Position numbers and translations under genes: made by a program. From the NCBI GenBank assembly GCA_900708905.1, contig CAADRB010000015.1, forward strand, positions 2,754,251-2,818,250: DNA of 64,000 nt, read 5' to 3'. Shown here piece by piece: positions 40,901 through 51,000 of this stretch; within the stretch, counting starts at the first letter, position 1; every line of letters begins with the position of its first letter. Source of the stretch: Hymenolepis diminuta. Lineage: Eukaryota > Platyhelminthes > Cestoda > Cyclophyllidea > Hymenolepididae. The notes beneath the pieces were generated by a model. It searched no databases and was not told where the DNA came from. It saw only the letters and a list, made by a program, of their open reading frames with translations.

Positions 40901-43900
40901 ATCAATTTCAGTGAAAAATCCAGCGGTCAGGAGAACCGATGCTCATCGATGCACATTTACTGACTTGGATGGCCAATCGTGCTGATTATATCTAGCTAAT
41001 TAGAGGGAATGTTCGAAGTTTAAATCCCCAAAATACCTTTTCTCTACCCAAATCCTGTGTTGGAAACGCTCTGCTTAATGAGCTCGTGAGATTTACGTAT
41101 AATTTATTCAAAATCCACATACAGGTACACAAAAACCAGTAATTTGTCTTTTCCGTTATTACCCATAATAACAGGCCTGTTTACCTTTTGGCATTTAAGT
41201 GCATTGAAATATTTAACGAAATAGATATTTGGAAAAGTACAAAGTGGTCTAAGGGAATGACAGTAAAAATTGTTAATGTAAATCTACTAATTTATTTATT
41301 TGTTTAATTTCTTTATATCCTAACCAGAGAAACGAAAATGCATATTCTTCACTGAAATTAAGTGATATAAGATACCGATTTTAAAAGAAGGCTCGCATAT
41401 TTTTAATATCAGGCTTGGAGGTATTATGACTTATATGTGTAAACTATCTGTTCATCTTAAACAGCTCAAATGATATTCTTAAGCTTGAAACCTAATCTAA
41501 GAAAAAACTTGTACCAAGAGTTGCATGTTCTATCCTGTTATCAAACGATTTGTAATCGGTTTATGAAGTAGAATTAGAATTTGCCTTGAGTAGACTCAAA
41601 AGAACTATAATATATTTTTATCTTCTTATTCATTGCTGTAAGAAAATAGAAATGAATCAATTTGGCATGACCAAATAAATCAAACGGTTAACAAATTCTC
41701 TATATTATGACATGAACTAGTGGGAGAATCGAATCATAAATTTGATTTCTGAAATTTTTACACATTATTGAGTGAGAAAGAATATCACTCAGGGCTTCTA
41801 GAATTCAAATAGAGTATGACTTTTAGAAGTCTGACTTAATTTATACTCATATTGAACTTCCTTTTCATCTTTGTGTAGGATACGGTTTTATTTTGCGCAT
41901 TCAAATGCAACTCCGTGACATAAACTTCTAAAAGTTTTAAAAATTTTACCGGTTATAATAATGAAGCAATGACGAAAAAGATAACCCTAAAAGGAATTTC
42001 AGATCGAGTTGAATACCGTCAATTATTTCAATACGAAAAGGAAACTAACCTCTGTAGAGGTTTACGATAAACAAGGTCAGTTCTTTGGTATGGAACTTAT
42101 CGTTTCATTTCTGACCAAACGAAGCAATTTAATATTTAAATACAAGAATTACTTATTCATCCATTTTACAATTTACCTTTAAGACTTTAAATAGATTAAT
42201 TGTTCTCTATTCGGAATCTAATATAAAATAACATATACATAGGGTACATTGTTTAGAAAAATTGCTTTAACCCTCTCGTATACATTGTTAAAATAGAAAA
42301 CTTCGTTACTATTGTAACGTATCTGTCGGTTTCGGCTATTTGTTTGCGTACTTCTAATGATGTACCAAAAATGACCGGTCCTTTAAAGAAACATTTGTGA
42401 ATTCCTATATGGAAAGGGGTGAGATAATGGTTAAGCCAATCGGCAGGTCCAAATTCGCGGTATTTTTAAAACTAAGATGAAAATGTTGCTTGCACTCTCC
42501 AGCTCTCAAATCAATTCACGTTCGAGTTTTACTAAAGTACATTCAAACAAGAAATAATATGGACGTCCATCAAAATTTACTGAAGATTTATTAATATTAT
42601 GGGTAATAATGTCGATAATATATTCGAGAAAAGAAGAAGAACGTTATGATAATCACGAAATTCTAGTCATTTTAACTGCGCATTAATTTTAATTTTATTG
42701 CCTAAAATGATTTTCAAGGGAAAGTTATTACACTTAAAAGGTGATAAACGCATTACCATCAATATTTTATAGATAGGATATTTAATGTCCTTAATCGACC
42801 ATAAAATAATATTATAACAACGAATATTTCTATAACGAAATAAATGCTACTTAACGCTCGAAAATTTCTATACCCAAGAATCAGAAAACAAAAACTACTC
42901 AGACGAAGTCTCAAAGAAACCAAGCAGTTAGAAGGAAGCAAAACGAACTTATTATGAATTTTCAGCTTGTTATTACGTCCTAGTGAAGAAAAATTATAAT
43001 CCCTTCTTTTCTGATAAACATACGTTAAGATTCAAGCGCTTCCAAACGCTTCATTTTTCCGAGAGATAAGGATAAATAAAAATGCGTGTTTGACATACAA
43101 TCAACCGTTCAAATAGATTTTTAAGCATATCTTGAATTTGATCGTGAATTTTGAGATAAAAAATAGAAGTTATAGCCGTTGAAGAGAGAAAAACAGCAGT
43201 GTTACAATATACAGTACTTCAAAACCCATGTACTCCAATATCTTTAGGTGTCGCACTTCTGACCGCTTTGAAATCTATAAAAGATGGGATAGTTAAAGTG
43301 TGATCTATCGAACCTCATCCTAATCCTGAAGTGATACAAATATAAATTCAAGAAATATTCCTCACTGAAGAAAGCAAATGAGTGGTAGAATAAATATCAA
43401 ATTATCAAAAAATTCCTGCACTTAAACTCTCATTATAGTTGCTCTAATGCATTTTAAAATGAACGGACAATTAATATATTTCGCAAAAGCCCTATATGCG
43501 TTGGGTCTTAAAGATAAATTTAGATAATAAAACAAATAATAAAGATTTTACGGCATTTGCTTGTAAGATCTTCAAAACTTGGACCTTTATAGCTTCTTTA
43601 AAATAAAGGACTTGGTACAGAAAGGCCATCAAAGTTGAGTTCCAACTGAATGAAACGTCCTCAAATACATCTAACCATGAAATACATACCATAATTGCAA
43701 CTCGGATTATGCGAAATTCCATTATTTCAAATTTGAAATCAGCTGCCCACAGTAAATATTATATCAAAGGTCATATATTCCCCGTCCAAATACTCTCTCT
43801 GATACGACCTTTTAGCACAAGCGGACTAAAGAAGTAACTGAATCAGCTAAACGGTCGAACATAGTAGAATAATGAACACTTGATAAACAGTAAGCGCTAG

Positions 43901-44989
43901 TGATTCACCAGTACATAAATATGCATCTGAATTCAATCTAAAAATATTCTTTAGCGGAAATTTACAGTAGCGAACGCCAAATTTTTCTTTCAAAAGAATA
44001 TTACAGAATTAAATTTCTTGAAATATATAATCCAATCAAAGTAATTAGTAAAACATGGAAGCACTTGACTTTTACTTCATAAAATTTTACTTTATGAATG
44101 AGAACACTTCAAATATTTGTTTAAATTTCTATATTGAGGGATATATTTCCCGCTTTAAAAATAAATTATTAATAAATTCATATAAAGTGTGCCTCTTATT
44201 CATAAAGTTTAATTATTAACCTTTTGGTATTTGCATCAATTCCATGGGTTAATTTGAACGTGAAAACCGAGCATTTTAACGAAGTTATCAAGGTAAAGCA
44301 TCCAGATTTTTCAAGAATAAAACTAAATTATTATTAATATTTGAAAAAAAAACAATATCTAAATTAAAAATCAAACTTTGCTCACCATACATCTTCCCTT
44401 CTTCTGCCAGAATAATTTTTCGTCTTCCACAGGGTGGATAGAGTTCCAGCGCCTCCTGAAAATACTGTTCAATCTCCGTGGACCAGACACCATCCGCCTC
44501 ATTACCGCCACCACTTCCGCAACCACCACCACCTTCTCCATCTGCATCATCTGACTGAGAGGTCGTGGTAGCACCACATTCACTTCCCCCGGCAATCCCA
44601 GGACTTCTTTCATCCAAATGAGGTATTCCTGAATTGGGAGAGATTCCAGCTGGTCGCTTTTGACCCACATTAGAGTTCTGGGGTCCACCAAATTGACGCA
44701 TAGAGGATGCGGAGAAGAGAGCAGCAGCCATGTTGTAGGCAGATGAGAGACCACAAGAAGGATTCAGGTTTGGAGAGGTGGTATCTTTCAAATGGGAGGA
44801 GGGTTGTGAAGGTGGTGGAGGGGGAGATCTGAAACCATGGACCATCTGGGGATAGTCAAAGGGGGAAGAGATACCTCCTGCAGAATTTGAGGCGAGGGAA
44901 AGGGGAATCTGGGAAGAAGAAGCTGATGGAGGCATCCTAGAGCTACCTGAAGATTGAGGTTGCTGCATTCCGGATTTTGTCTCAAACAT
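7929..44989 (-). CDS. TEAD (scalloped): TEAD/Scalloped transcription factor, 8 coding exons, 796 aa
   Basis: Hippo-pathway nuclear factor: binds MCAT-type DNA sites and recruits Yorkie/YAP-type co-activators. Exons (minus): 44989-44386, 28463-28020, 21405-20744, 11521-11330, 8647-8595, 8523-8442, 8335-8183, 8129-7929 (stop TAG). All junctions are GT/AG with compatible phases. Residues about 168-242 form the TEA domain, with [19 protein letters not shown] and the recognition helix [15 protein letters not shown]. Residues about 540-765 form the YAP-binding domain: [66 protein letters not shown]. Cys668 in RLCSYS aligns with the palmitoylated cysteine of vertebrate TEADs. The start is the first ATG; an in-frame TAG lies 9 bases upstream, just after a CTCTCCAG acceptor, so a noncoding 5' exon is likely. 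The protein is nearly twice the usual length of about 430 aa because of Ser/Pro/Gly/His-rich linkers (residues 1-165 and about 270-535) and a 30-residue tail. Confidence 0.95.
8648..11329 (-). other. TEAD intron 4
   Basis: 2.7 kb. Apart from the solo-LTR-like block it is plain AT-rich sequence. Confidence 0.85.
10391..10609 (+). mobile_element. Solo-LTR-like segment in TEAD intron 4
   Basis: A 219-bp segment, more GC-rich than its flanks, is bracketed by the 6-bp direct repeat TCAGGA (10385-10390 and 10610-10615). Inside, in LTR order, are CCAAT (10424-10428), a TATA-like TATTTAA (10464-10470) and AATAAA (10547-10552). It starts with TG but does not end in CA. Alternatives are a MITE-like insertion or a retroposed fragment. 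Confidence 0.35.
11653..11676. repeat. (TA)n microsatellite
   Basis: About twelve TA units in TEAD intron 3. Confidence 0.85.
14309..14358. other. Assembly gap (50 N)
   Basis: Exactly fifty N characters in TEAD intron 3, a common placeholder length, so the real size is unknown. Both flanks are C-rich. Confidence 0.99.
14436..14453. repeat. (TAG)n microsatellite
   Basis: Six TAG-type units, just beyond the assembly gap. Confidence 0.8.
16713..16790 (+). repeat. SINE-like tRNA-related repeat fragment, copy 3
   Basis: GGCAAGGCGGCTCAAGTGGT shares the CAAGGCGGCTC core with 22953-22990 and resembles a tRNA A box (GGCTCAAGTGGTAG). The following bases, GGATAGAGCTCAGG, may be a decayed B box. Confidence 0.3.
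20744..21405 (-). other. TEAD exon 3: Pro-rich linker and first strand of YAP-binding domain
   Basis: Acceptor GATAG and donor GTGAGT bound 662 bases. The linker is rich in Pro, His, Gln and Ser (for example [12 protein letters not shown]). At its 3' end the exon enters the YAP-binding domain with [15 protein letters not shown], matching the KLRLVEFSAFLE strand of vertebrate TEADs. Other-strand open frames over this exon reflect its low-complexity composition. Confidence 0.9.
22085..22119. repeat. Perfect 14-bp inverted repeat with 7-base loop
   Basis: CCCCTTTTGGGTTA and its exact complement TAACCCAAAAGGGG are separated by TATTTTG, just after a (GAGATA)n-like tract (22061-22082). It would form a strong hairpin on either strand. 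It lies in TEAD intron 2 and no gene flanks it closely. Confidence 0.85.
22953..22990 (+). repeat. SINE-like tRNA-related repeat fragment, copy 1
   Basis: The segment AGAATTCGAACCTATCACC with AAGGCGGCTCTGTGAC is closely matched on the opposite strand at 23299-23340. The minus-strand reading GGTTCGAATTC resembles a tRNA B box. It does not fold as an intact tRNA by eye. Confidence 0.4.
23299..23440 (-). repeat. SINE-like tRNA-related repeat, copy 2 (inverted)
   Basis: On the minus strand it contains AGAATTCGAGTTTCTCACC followed by AAGGAGGATCCATGAC, the inverted counterpart of 22953-22990. Further 5' on the minus strand are a tRNA-A-box-like stretch (AGTGGAGTAGTCTGCTAG) and GGTCACAGGTTTGATAC, which is B-box-like. 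Two tRNA-like units may be in tandem. Confidence 0.4.
25105..25241 (+). other. Exon-like pair with possible 32-nt intron, inside TEAD intron 2
   Basis: Reading from a weak acceptor before 25105, the frame runs [10 protein letters not shown], then skips a possible 32-nt intron (25142-25173: donor GTATAA, acceptor TTCTTTCAG) and continues [19 protein letters not shown] to a TAA at 25239-25241. The result looks protein-like. If the intron is kept, a different frame stays open to 25374. It could be part of the same nested gene as 26741-27564 or a chance pattern. No family is recognised. Confidence 0.25.
26741..27564 (+). CDS. Small unrecognised spliced gene nested in TEAD intron 2, opposite strand
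   Basis: I do not recognise this family. In the preferred model the coding exons are 27003-27038, 27070-27309 and 27480-27536 (stop TAA), about 110 aa. The first intron is 31 nt (27039-27069, ending ATTTCAG), like the mini-introns of IFT52. The second is 170 nt with donor GTATGT and acceptor TTGTTTTTAG. AATAAA at 27559-27564 lies 23 bases after the stop. An upstream exon, 26741-26825 (acceptor TATTTTGCAG, donor GAG/GTAAGT), splices to the AG at 26990. It may be 5' UTR or coding, because two of its frames are open and compatible with the downstream exon. The product is basic and includes [32 protein letters not shown] and [11 protein letters not shown]. No signal peptide or membrane segment is seen. 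A chance ORF remains possible. Confidence 0.5.
26974..26988. repeat. (TA)n run before a predicted splice acceptor
   Basis: TA repeat ending directly in the AG used by the nested plus-strand gene at 26991. Confidence 0.7.
28020..28463 (-). other. TEAD exon 2: DNA-recognition half of TEA domain and His/Gln/Ser-rich linker
   Basis: It begins GTCGAAATGAG after a TTCTTAG acceptor, completing the split glycine, and encodes [20 protein letters not shown] then [15 protein letters not shown] divergent linker with His-Gln clusters and SSSS runs follows. It ends at the strong donor GTGAGT, which overlaps a stop codon that would be read if the intron were retained. Confidence 0.9.
28464..44385 (-). other. 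TEAD intron 1 (interrupts the TEA domain)
   Basis: 15.9 kb, very AT-rich, with a (TA)n run near 29650 and a tRNA-like relic at 33592-33662. A pyrimidine-rich block at 38770-38940 stands out by composition. No exon was found on either strand. Confidence 0.8.
33592..33662 (-). repeat. tRNA-like (SINE-like) fragment
   Basis: The minus strand reads GCTCATTGGTGCATCTGTC, then GATCGCAAGTTCAATGC, resembling A and B boxes at about the right distance. It is probably a tRNA-derived repeat relic in TEAD intron 1. Confidence 0.3.
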
Positions 44990-45002
44990 AGTTACCTAGA
45001 TC
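44386..45002 (-). other. TEAD exon 1: start codon, low-complexity N-terminus, first half of TEA domain
   Basis: The exon encodes residues 1-201 plus one base. The stretch before the TEA domain is rich in Ser, Pro, Gly and Asn, including a run of five prolines near residue 56 and a glycine-rich acidic segment near residues 148-165. It ends in ATG TAT G before the donor GTGAGC, splitting a glycine codon inside the TEA domain. A probable acceptor (CTCTCCAG) precedes 45002, so 44990-45002 would be 5' UTR joined to an unseen upstream exon. Confidence 0.85.
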
Positions 45003-45241
45003 TGGAGAGGAGAAAACAACATAGATTAGTATCGGAACCTAGCAAATCTGGCAAAAGATTACTACTATCCAGGGAAAGTGTTTTTTAAGTGGGCTAGATA
45101 ATTATTATATATCTGATTAGAATTGACATAGAATAATAAAATCACTAGACCATGCAGCTTATAATGAAAAGAAGTTGTAGGGTGGTGACAGTGTCTATTA
45201 TTATTGGATTAATATTTGTACTCGTTTTATTAAAGTTAATC

Positions 45242-45257
45242 ATATATATATATATAT
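45242..45257. repeat. (TA)n microsatellite
   Basis: Eight TA units about 250 bases upstream of the TEAD start codon. Confidence 0.8.
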
Positions 45258-46479
45258 GTCTCGTTTCACACAAGGTGCGCATTCAATAAGCGGCATAAGA
45301 ATGCTTAATGTAGGTCGCAATGTTTTTGTCGTAAATTCATTAACATAAAAAACCGCATGCATTAACAGAATCGATATTGGTACTGAAATTCATTAGTGTT
45401 TTAAAAGAAAAATCATTAAACGTCATAAATAAAGACAAAGTTAACAAAGATTTTCGTCATGGCTAAAAAATTAACAAGGCATAATTTTCAATTTAAGAAC
45501 ATTTTCGAGGCACAAAATATTAGTAAACATACTAAATTTGTAAATAGGGTGGATCTTCGAAATAAAATTACAAAAAAATTGGTAACTGTTAACTAATAAT
45601 GCTTGCAAAAATTATGACATATTTAAAGTTAATATAATTAAATTTAATGGACCACATTGCACTCATTAAAGTTGAAAAATTAATGTTAAATAACTTCAAA
45701 ATTAGAACATAAAACTTATTTTATGGAAACAATCTAAGAGGAGAGTATTTCATACCTTTAAAAATGAAAAAAAGCATATATTCCCGTAACATGCGAATTC
45801 ATTTGAAATAATAATATTCCTCGGAGCGCTAACGAACTCTACTAACTTCAAAACTCTCAGCAATTCCATTTCATTAGGCACTATTTTTAATGCCCAATCA
45901 TCTTAATACATTTCAAGGTTTGTGATGAAAGTTATGAATTAAAAGTTATGCGTAGTTTTCGTTTGACAAATACATTTAAGTATATACTAACTGCAAATAG
46001 TAGAGTTATTTAAGACTAAATATTTAAATTTAAATTATTCATTGATGGATTTGAAAATCACCTGAAATATGATTTGCTGTTGAAAGCAAATGGTTTTACT
46101 TGTTGTTGTATTTAAGGGAAAAAATTCTATTGCGTTGAAATTTCATCCCGTTTCTCAAATGAGCAGTAAATGATCAGCAATAGATTTGATTTTGTGAATT
46201 ACTTAAGTGCCAATGCCCAAGTTTGTTTCTTTCATACTAAGTGTGTCAATATAATTTTCTAATGAAACAGAATTGAGTCTCCTAAATTTATTTATAACTT
46301 AAATTCCTGGTTTAATTACGTCTGTTGACTCATTTATGAGACCAAAATTAGCATGATTAAATTTATTTGGTACGCATTTTAATATGGACGGATTCTACGT
46401 TCATTTCAGATTCATACATTAGGTAATATAAAACAATGCCTTATTTTCTATAAAGCATTTTCAAATATTATATGTAGAC

Positions 46480-46851
46480 GTGCAAGCGACTAAATATTAT
46501 TTTAATAACCTTAACATTACGCTGTCGACCGTAGATGCCAATCATTACTGTACGATCGGAAGAGTTAATGTGTCTATAAAACCATCTAGCTATGGGAGGT
46601 CCAGGTGCGCACATATACACCTTCACAGATGTCATTCATATAGAAAAGATATCGACTATCAGATATGATTGATATCTCAGAAATTAGTGTTATTTTCCAT
46701 AAATTACGTCCATATCAAGCAAGTGGAGTGGCTTAACCGACCACATCTGAAATGTTCTAGCGAGAAGAAAACCTTAACTTTCTATTTCCACGTGGAATAC
46801 CCAAATAACACGGCATTCTATTACAGCAAATTATTGGCTAAATTCCTCTAA
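46480..46851 (+). pseudogene. Possible degenerate coding fragment between TEAD and IFT52
   Basis: One frame is open for 124 codons except for a single TGA at 46666-46668, then ends at TAA. The last part, KKTLTFYFHVEYPNNTAFYY then SKLLAKFL, faintly recalls the segment of cytosolic carboxypeptidases that precedes their zinc site (LTFTVEFP...YFAYCYPYTYS), with the YPYTY core missing. No further domain is seen. A gene relic or chance; weak. Confidence 0.15.
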
Positions 46852-48069
46852 TTCGTTAATTCTATAAAACCTCTTTCTTCATATTTCTTGGTAACTCAAT
46901 TTACTAATTGCCATGTCAAACAAGGTCTATATATCTTTTGATTTTTAACAGAAGATATTTTTAATAGATGTTATTTATCAAAACAGATGTAGCAGCAAAA
47001 TTGGTAACAGCATTTGGATAAATCAAAAGTTCTAATAATACTTCAGAATTTTGACAAGCGTGCTAAATATAATTCAGAAATGTAAAATATTCCGCTACAC
47101 ATTTTTAATAGCAGCATTAATAATACAAATTAAATCGTTCTATCTGTAACAAATATCGATTTTATTCCTTATTACAATAGCAAACAAACTACAGCCGTAT
47201 ATTAAAATAATTTTTGCCCATGAATCTCTGTAAATCACATGTGAGCACCCGAACGCAGGGCTAGATCATTTTTTATGGTCAGCAGATTTGAAACCGAATG
47301 CAAAGTTCATCTCCCTTTAACTTCGAGCAGTTATTTCTATGCCCACGAAATTCGTCTTAAAAAGGAGTCGGAAAATGTTATCAATGTAGAAATATATCTC
47401 GTGCTATGTATTAAATTAGTGCTGAAGATTTTCAGTGCATCGCGAGAAGTTAACATAATCGTATATAATTTAGTCTTCATTGGTCAAGATCACGACTAAA
47501 TGAAAATCAAAGAAATCGATATAGCCTGGTAGGTATTCAATGTTTCCTTAATCGGCAGCACTTATTTAATATTAACTGGTATATATCAAGAGTAGATAGA
47601 GCAAAATACTATATTTTTAAGTAGGTTATATCTCATCAGCAATATAATTTAATTTAGAGATTGTGTGATAAGTTTGCTTTTCTCAAGAACAATAATAGTA
47701 ATTCTCCCTAACTTCGGTTTACTCCGCTACTGTTCAAACTCATTGTTATACCCGAAAAACGGGTATGGAATTATCAATACAATAAATTCACTCAAATTCT
47801 CATTTAATTTTGCAGAATCACATTTAAAATATTAATTTTTTTCCTTTTCATTTTTGAGCAAAAAACTGTCTATTAATTCTTTTCTCTGGTTTACATATAT
47901 ATAATTATATATATAATTTAGTTCCTAAAAAAATTCATATGCCATAAATTTAACATTATTTACTATCCATATATTTATTTTATTACGATAGACAACATTT
48001 TTGATATGTTTATCCTGTTCAACAGGATATGACAACCTTGGATAATAACAACATATAATTTGGCTGAAT

Positions 48070-51000
48070 ATGTGTGATGCTTGTCCGACGTTCGGCCAAA
48101 ATGAATCTAAACTTATTTTATTTGATCAATCTAAGAAAGAAACCGCAACGTTGGGTAAACACTTTAAGGAGCTTCATAAACGTTTAAAATCCACATGGGA
48201 AATTCATGTGTATGGATGCATTTGAATACTAAATTAGTATAGTAATACTGATGAAATAACTACTGGAAGAATTAACAATGCTCGATTATTGGTTATATCT
48301 GGTCCAATGGCAAAGTTTAGTTTGGAAGAGGTTAGGACATTTATTTGCGACTATTTAATTCAGTTGGAATTCATTACTAAATATATAGGCAACGGTGGCT
48401 CTGTTCTTGTTCTTCTTGGTGAAAATGGTGAAAGTGAATATTCAACTAATATAAATTTCCTTCTCAAACAATTTGGAATATCAGTAAATAATGGTAATTG
48501 CTATTCGTATTAAATAAATTATATTAGATTCTGTCGTTCGAACTTCTTACTACAAATACTTTCACCCAAAAGAGGCTCTTATTCCCAACGGCATCTTAAA
48601 CAGGTGCTTAAATAATTGCACAATCCATATTTTGATAATTTTTCTTTTAAAATTATTTTGTTGGTCAAATTAGGACTATTGGCGAAGTAGCCGGTTGTCA
48701 ACCAAGAGGTGATAAAGTTAGTCCAAAAGAGGCCTTTGAATTTGTCTATGCCTTTGGAGCAACGCTTAATGTAGCTAAACCCGCAATAGTTCTTCTTTCA
48801 ACTGGGAGTGTTGCTTTTCCTCTCAATCGACCGGTTTGTGCTATTAGCGAAATTGAGGTATGAATAGTATATTATCAATAGAATTTATAACAATTTAAAC
48901 CATATAAAAGAGGTGTTTTCTTTAATGTATATTGATTAGAGGAATGCTCTCTGTTTATCAGTGTTTTATTCAGTATTGTTTCTCACTCCAATTATCTTAG
49001 TTGGCGTTTCTAATTCCACATTATAAAAGCTCTTTAGATAATTAATAATAATACTCTTAATAACAGGCTCTATGATTTTATGGAAATATAAAGGCGTAAA
49101 ATTCAGGAGTATAAAATAATTCCAAAGTCGTAATTTTTTTCTCTTCGGATAACAGTGCTTTTGTTATTAATTCCATTTCAGCTTCAGTCATTTTACTTTA
49201 ATAATTATTCTTGTTATCTATGTATTATATTTTAAAAGTGTTGCGGGCCATCAGATTGTTAAGGGCCACCAGTTTGTAGGTGAAATTGCCAACAGTAAAT
49301 GAAAGAAAAGGAACGCCGAGGAATGCGTAGGCCAGGTTATATTGAAGTAATGCTCAGTACAGAGTCTCAAGGGAAATAGGGAACTGGAGGATTGGACAAC
49401 GAGAGATGCGCCTGGCGAGCTGGGGTCCACCCTCTTCGTATGTGTGTTTTATGGGAGGCTATTTATAGTCGACACTCTGGGTGTTGACTAAGCCGTGTCT
49501 GCCGAGGTATGTTTACCTTTTCCGGGTCGATGAGACATAGGCCAGCTGAGAAAACACGATGTTTGTTTAGGGAGTGCTCGGGCCACAGGAATGGTTAAAG
49601 GTTTACAAAGATAACTTGTGAGGACAGATAATTAAATTTGGTGATAATTAGGAAGGCTGTAAGATAAAATATTTCAGAAGAGGGATTCATCCTACAAAAG
49701 GAAACAAAAACTTAACATTTCATATTCTGACACGAAGACCACTCAAATATTCGCTTAAAATGGAACAAAAGTGTTAAACTTGATATGGTATCTTGGACCG
49801 CGGTGCCTAACTACGTGATGAATTCTCTTTAAGATACAGAAATTTGAGAATGATCACTTCCACCCATCGTCAAGTATATTTCGGTTATCTACCTAAACAG
49901 TTGTTTTTAATATTAATATGCTATGATATGATCTGGCCCAGAGACGAGTGTTGCAGTCTTAATAGTCATCCTATGTGCCCACCCTTTATATACAGTTTGT
50001 CCTTTAATTTGATATGCTTTTAAATTAAATGGTCAATTTTTGAAAAAAATACTTTATTTAGTAACCTAGCGCACACTGCTCACCAAAAATGACATTTTAC
50101 AAAAATGAATGGCCTTTTGTGAGCCAAATACAGCTTTTCAACAGTCATTATGCAGAATACATTTTTTAAAACATTAATTTCTATACTATACTCGTATGAT
50201 ACTCTATGGATCGAGTAGGTTTCAACTCTGAAATACATGTTATTCATTATTAATTCCGAGAATCCTAATGGACCAACAGGAAAACTTGCCGTGGTTGGAA
50301 GTGTAGCAATGTTTACAGACGCCTACATAAACAAGGAGGACAATGGCAAGATTTTCGACGTTCTTCTCTCATTTCTTACCTCTGACAAACTCAACTTGAA
50401 TGCTGTAGATGCTCAAGATCCAGAAATTGACTCATACTTCCAAACTCCAAATATTTCTAAACTCGCAAACAACTTGAAAGCCTGTTTGGAGGAAAGTGAA
50501 GAGATTCCGAAGAGAGTAGAGGATATGTTTGATCAGAAATTGTATGCGTTTGATACGTCTTTAGTTCCCAAAGTGCTCGAGTAAGAATATTTCATTAACA
50601 TATTTTTATAATTCATTTTTATTGTTATCAAATACCAAGTAGGTGGCGGACTTTTTACGATTTACAAGCTCGATATCCCAGTTTTGCTAGATTAAAATGA
50701 AAGCTAGAAAACACGTAAGTCAATTAGGCACAGAACGAACTTTGATTATGAAGTTGAAATGTAAAAACGGACTAAGAACATAAATATATATATGAAAATG
50801 CTATTTTTTCACTAGGAAATGTTCTATTAAAAATTTTTTTCAGAGTTGAATAATATTTTCTCTTTAAAAAGTTTCAAGCATTTTTTGAACTAATAAAAAT
50901 TCTGTGAACAAGAATTGTTCCTTGTTCTCCCATGCTCGTGTCTGGTAATGATATATCACTGCCTAATCAAATGTCCAATTATTCTCGTCCACACATATGT

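Larger units (their letters stand above)
45003..48069. other. Divergent intergenic region between TEAD and IFT52
   Basis: About 3 kb that should hold the IFT52 promoter and possibly the TEAD 5' noncoding exon and promoter. It contains (TA)n at 45242-45257, the broken frame at 46480-46851 and an open frame of 74 codons at 47275-47499 with no recognised family. No TATA or X-box element could be assigned with confidence. Confidence 0.6.

Noticed and set aside
44371..44754. 127-codon open frame in another minus-strand frame over TEAD exon 1
   Set aside because: It overlaps the TEA domain out of frame and is a composition shadow.
48238..48513. IFT52 read without splicing through 48331-48363 and 48494-48527
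   Set aside because: It gives an 11-residue insertion and an early stop; removing the mini-introns gives a gap-free family match.
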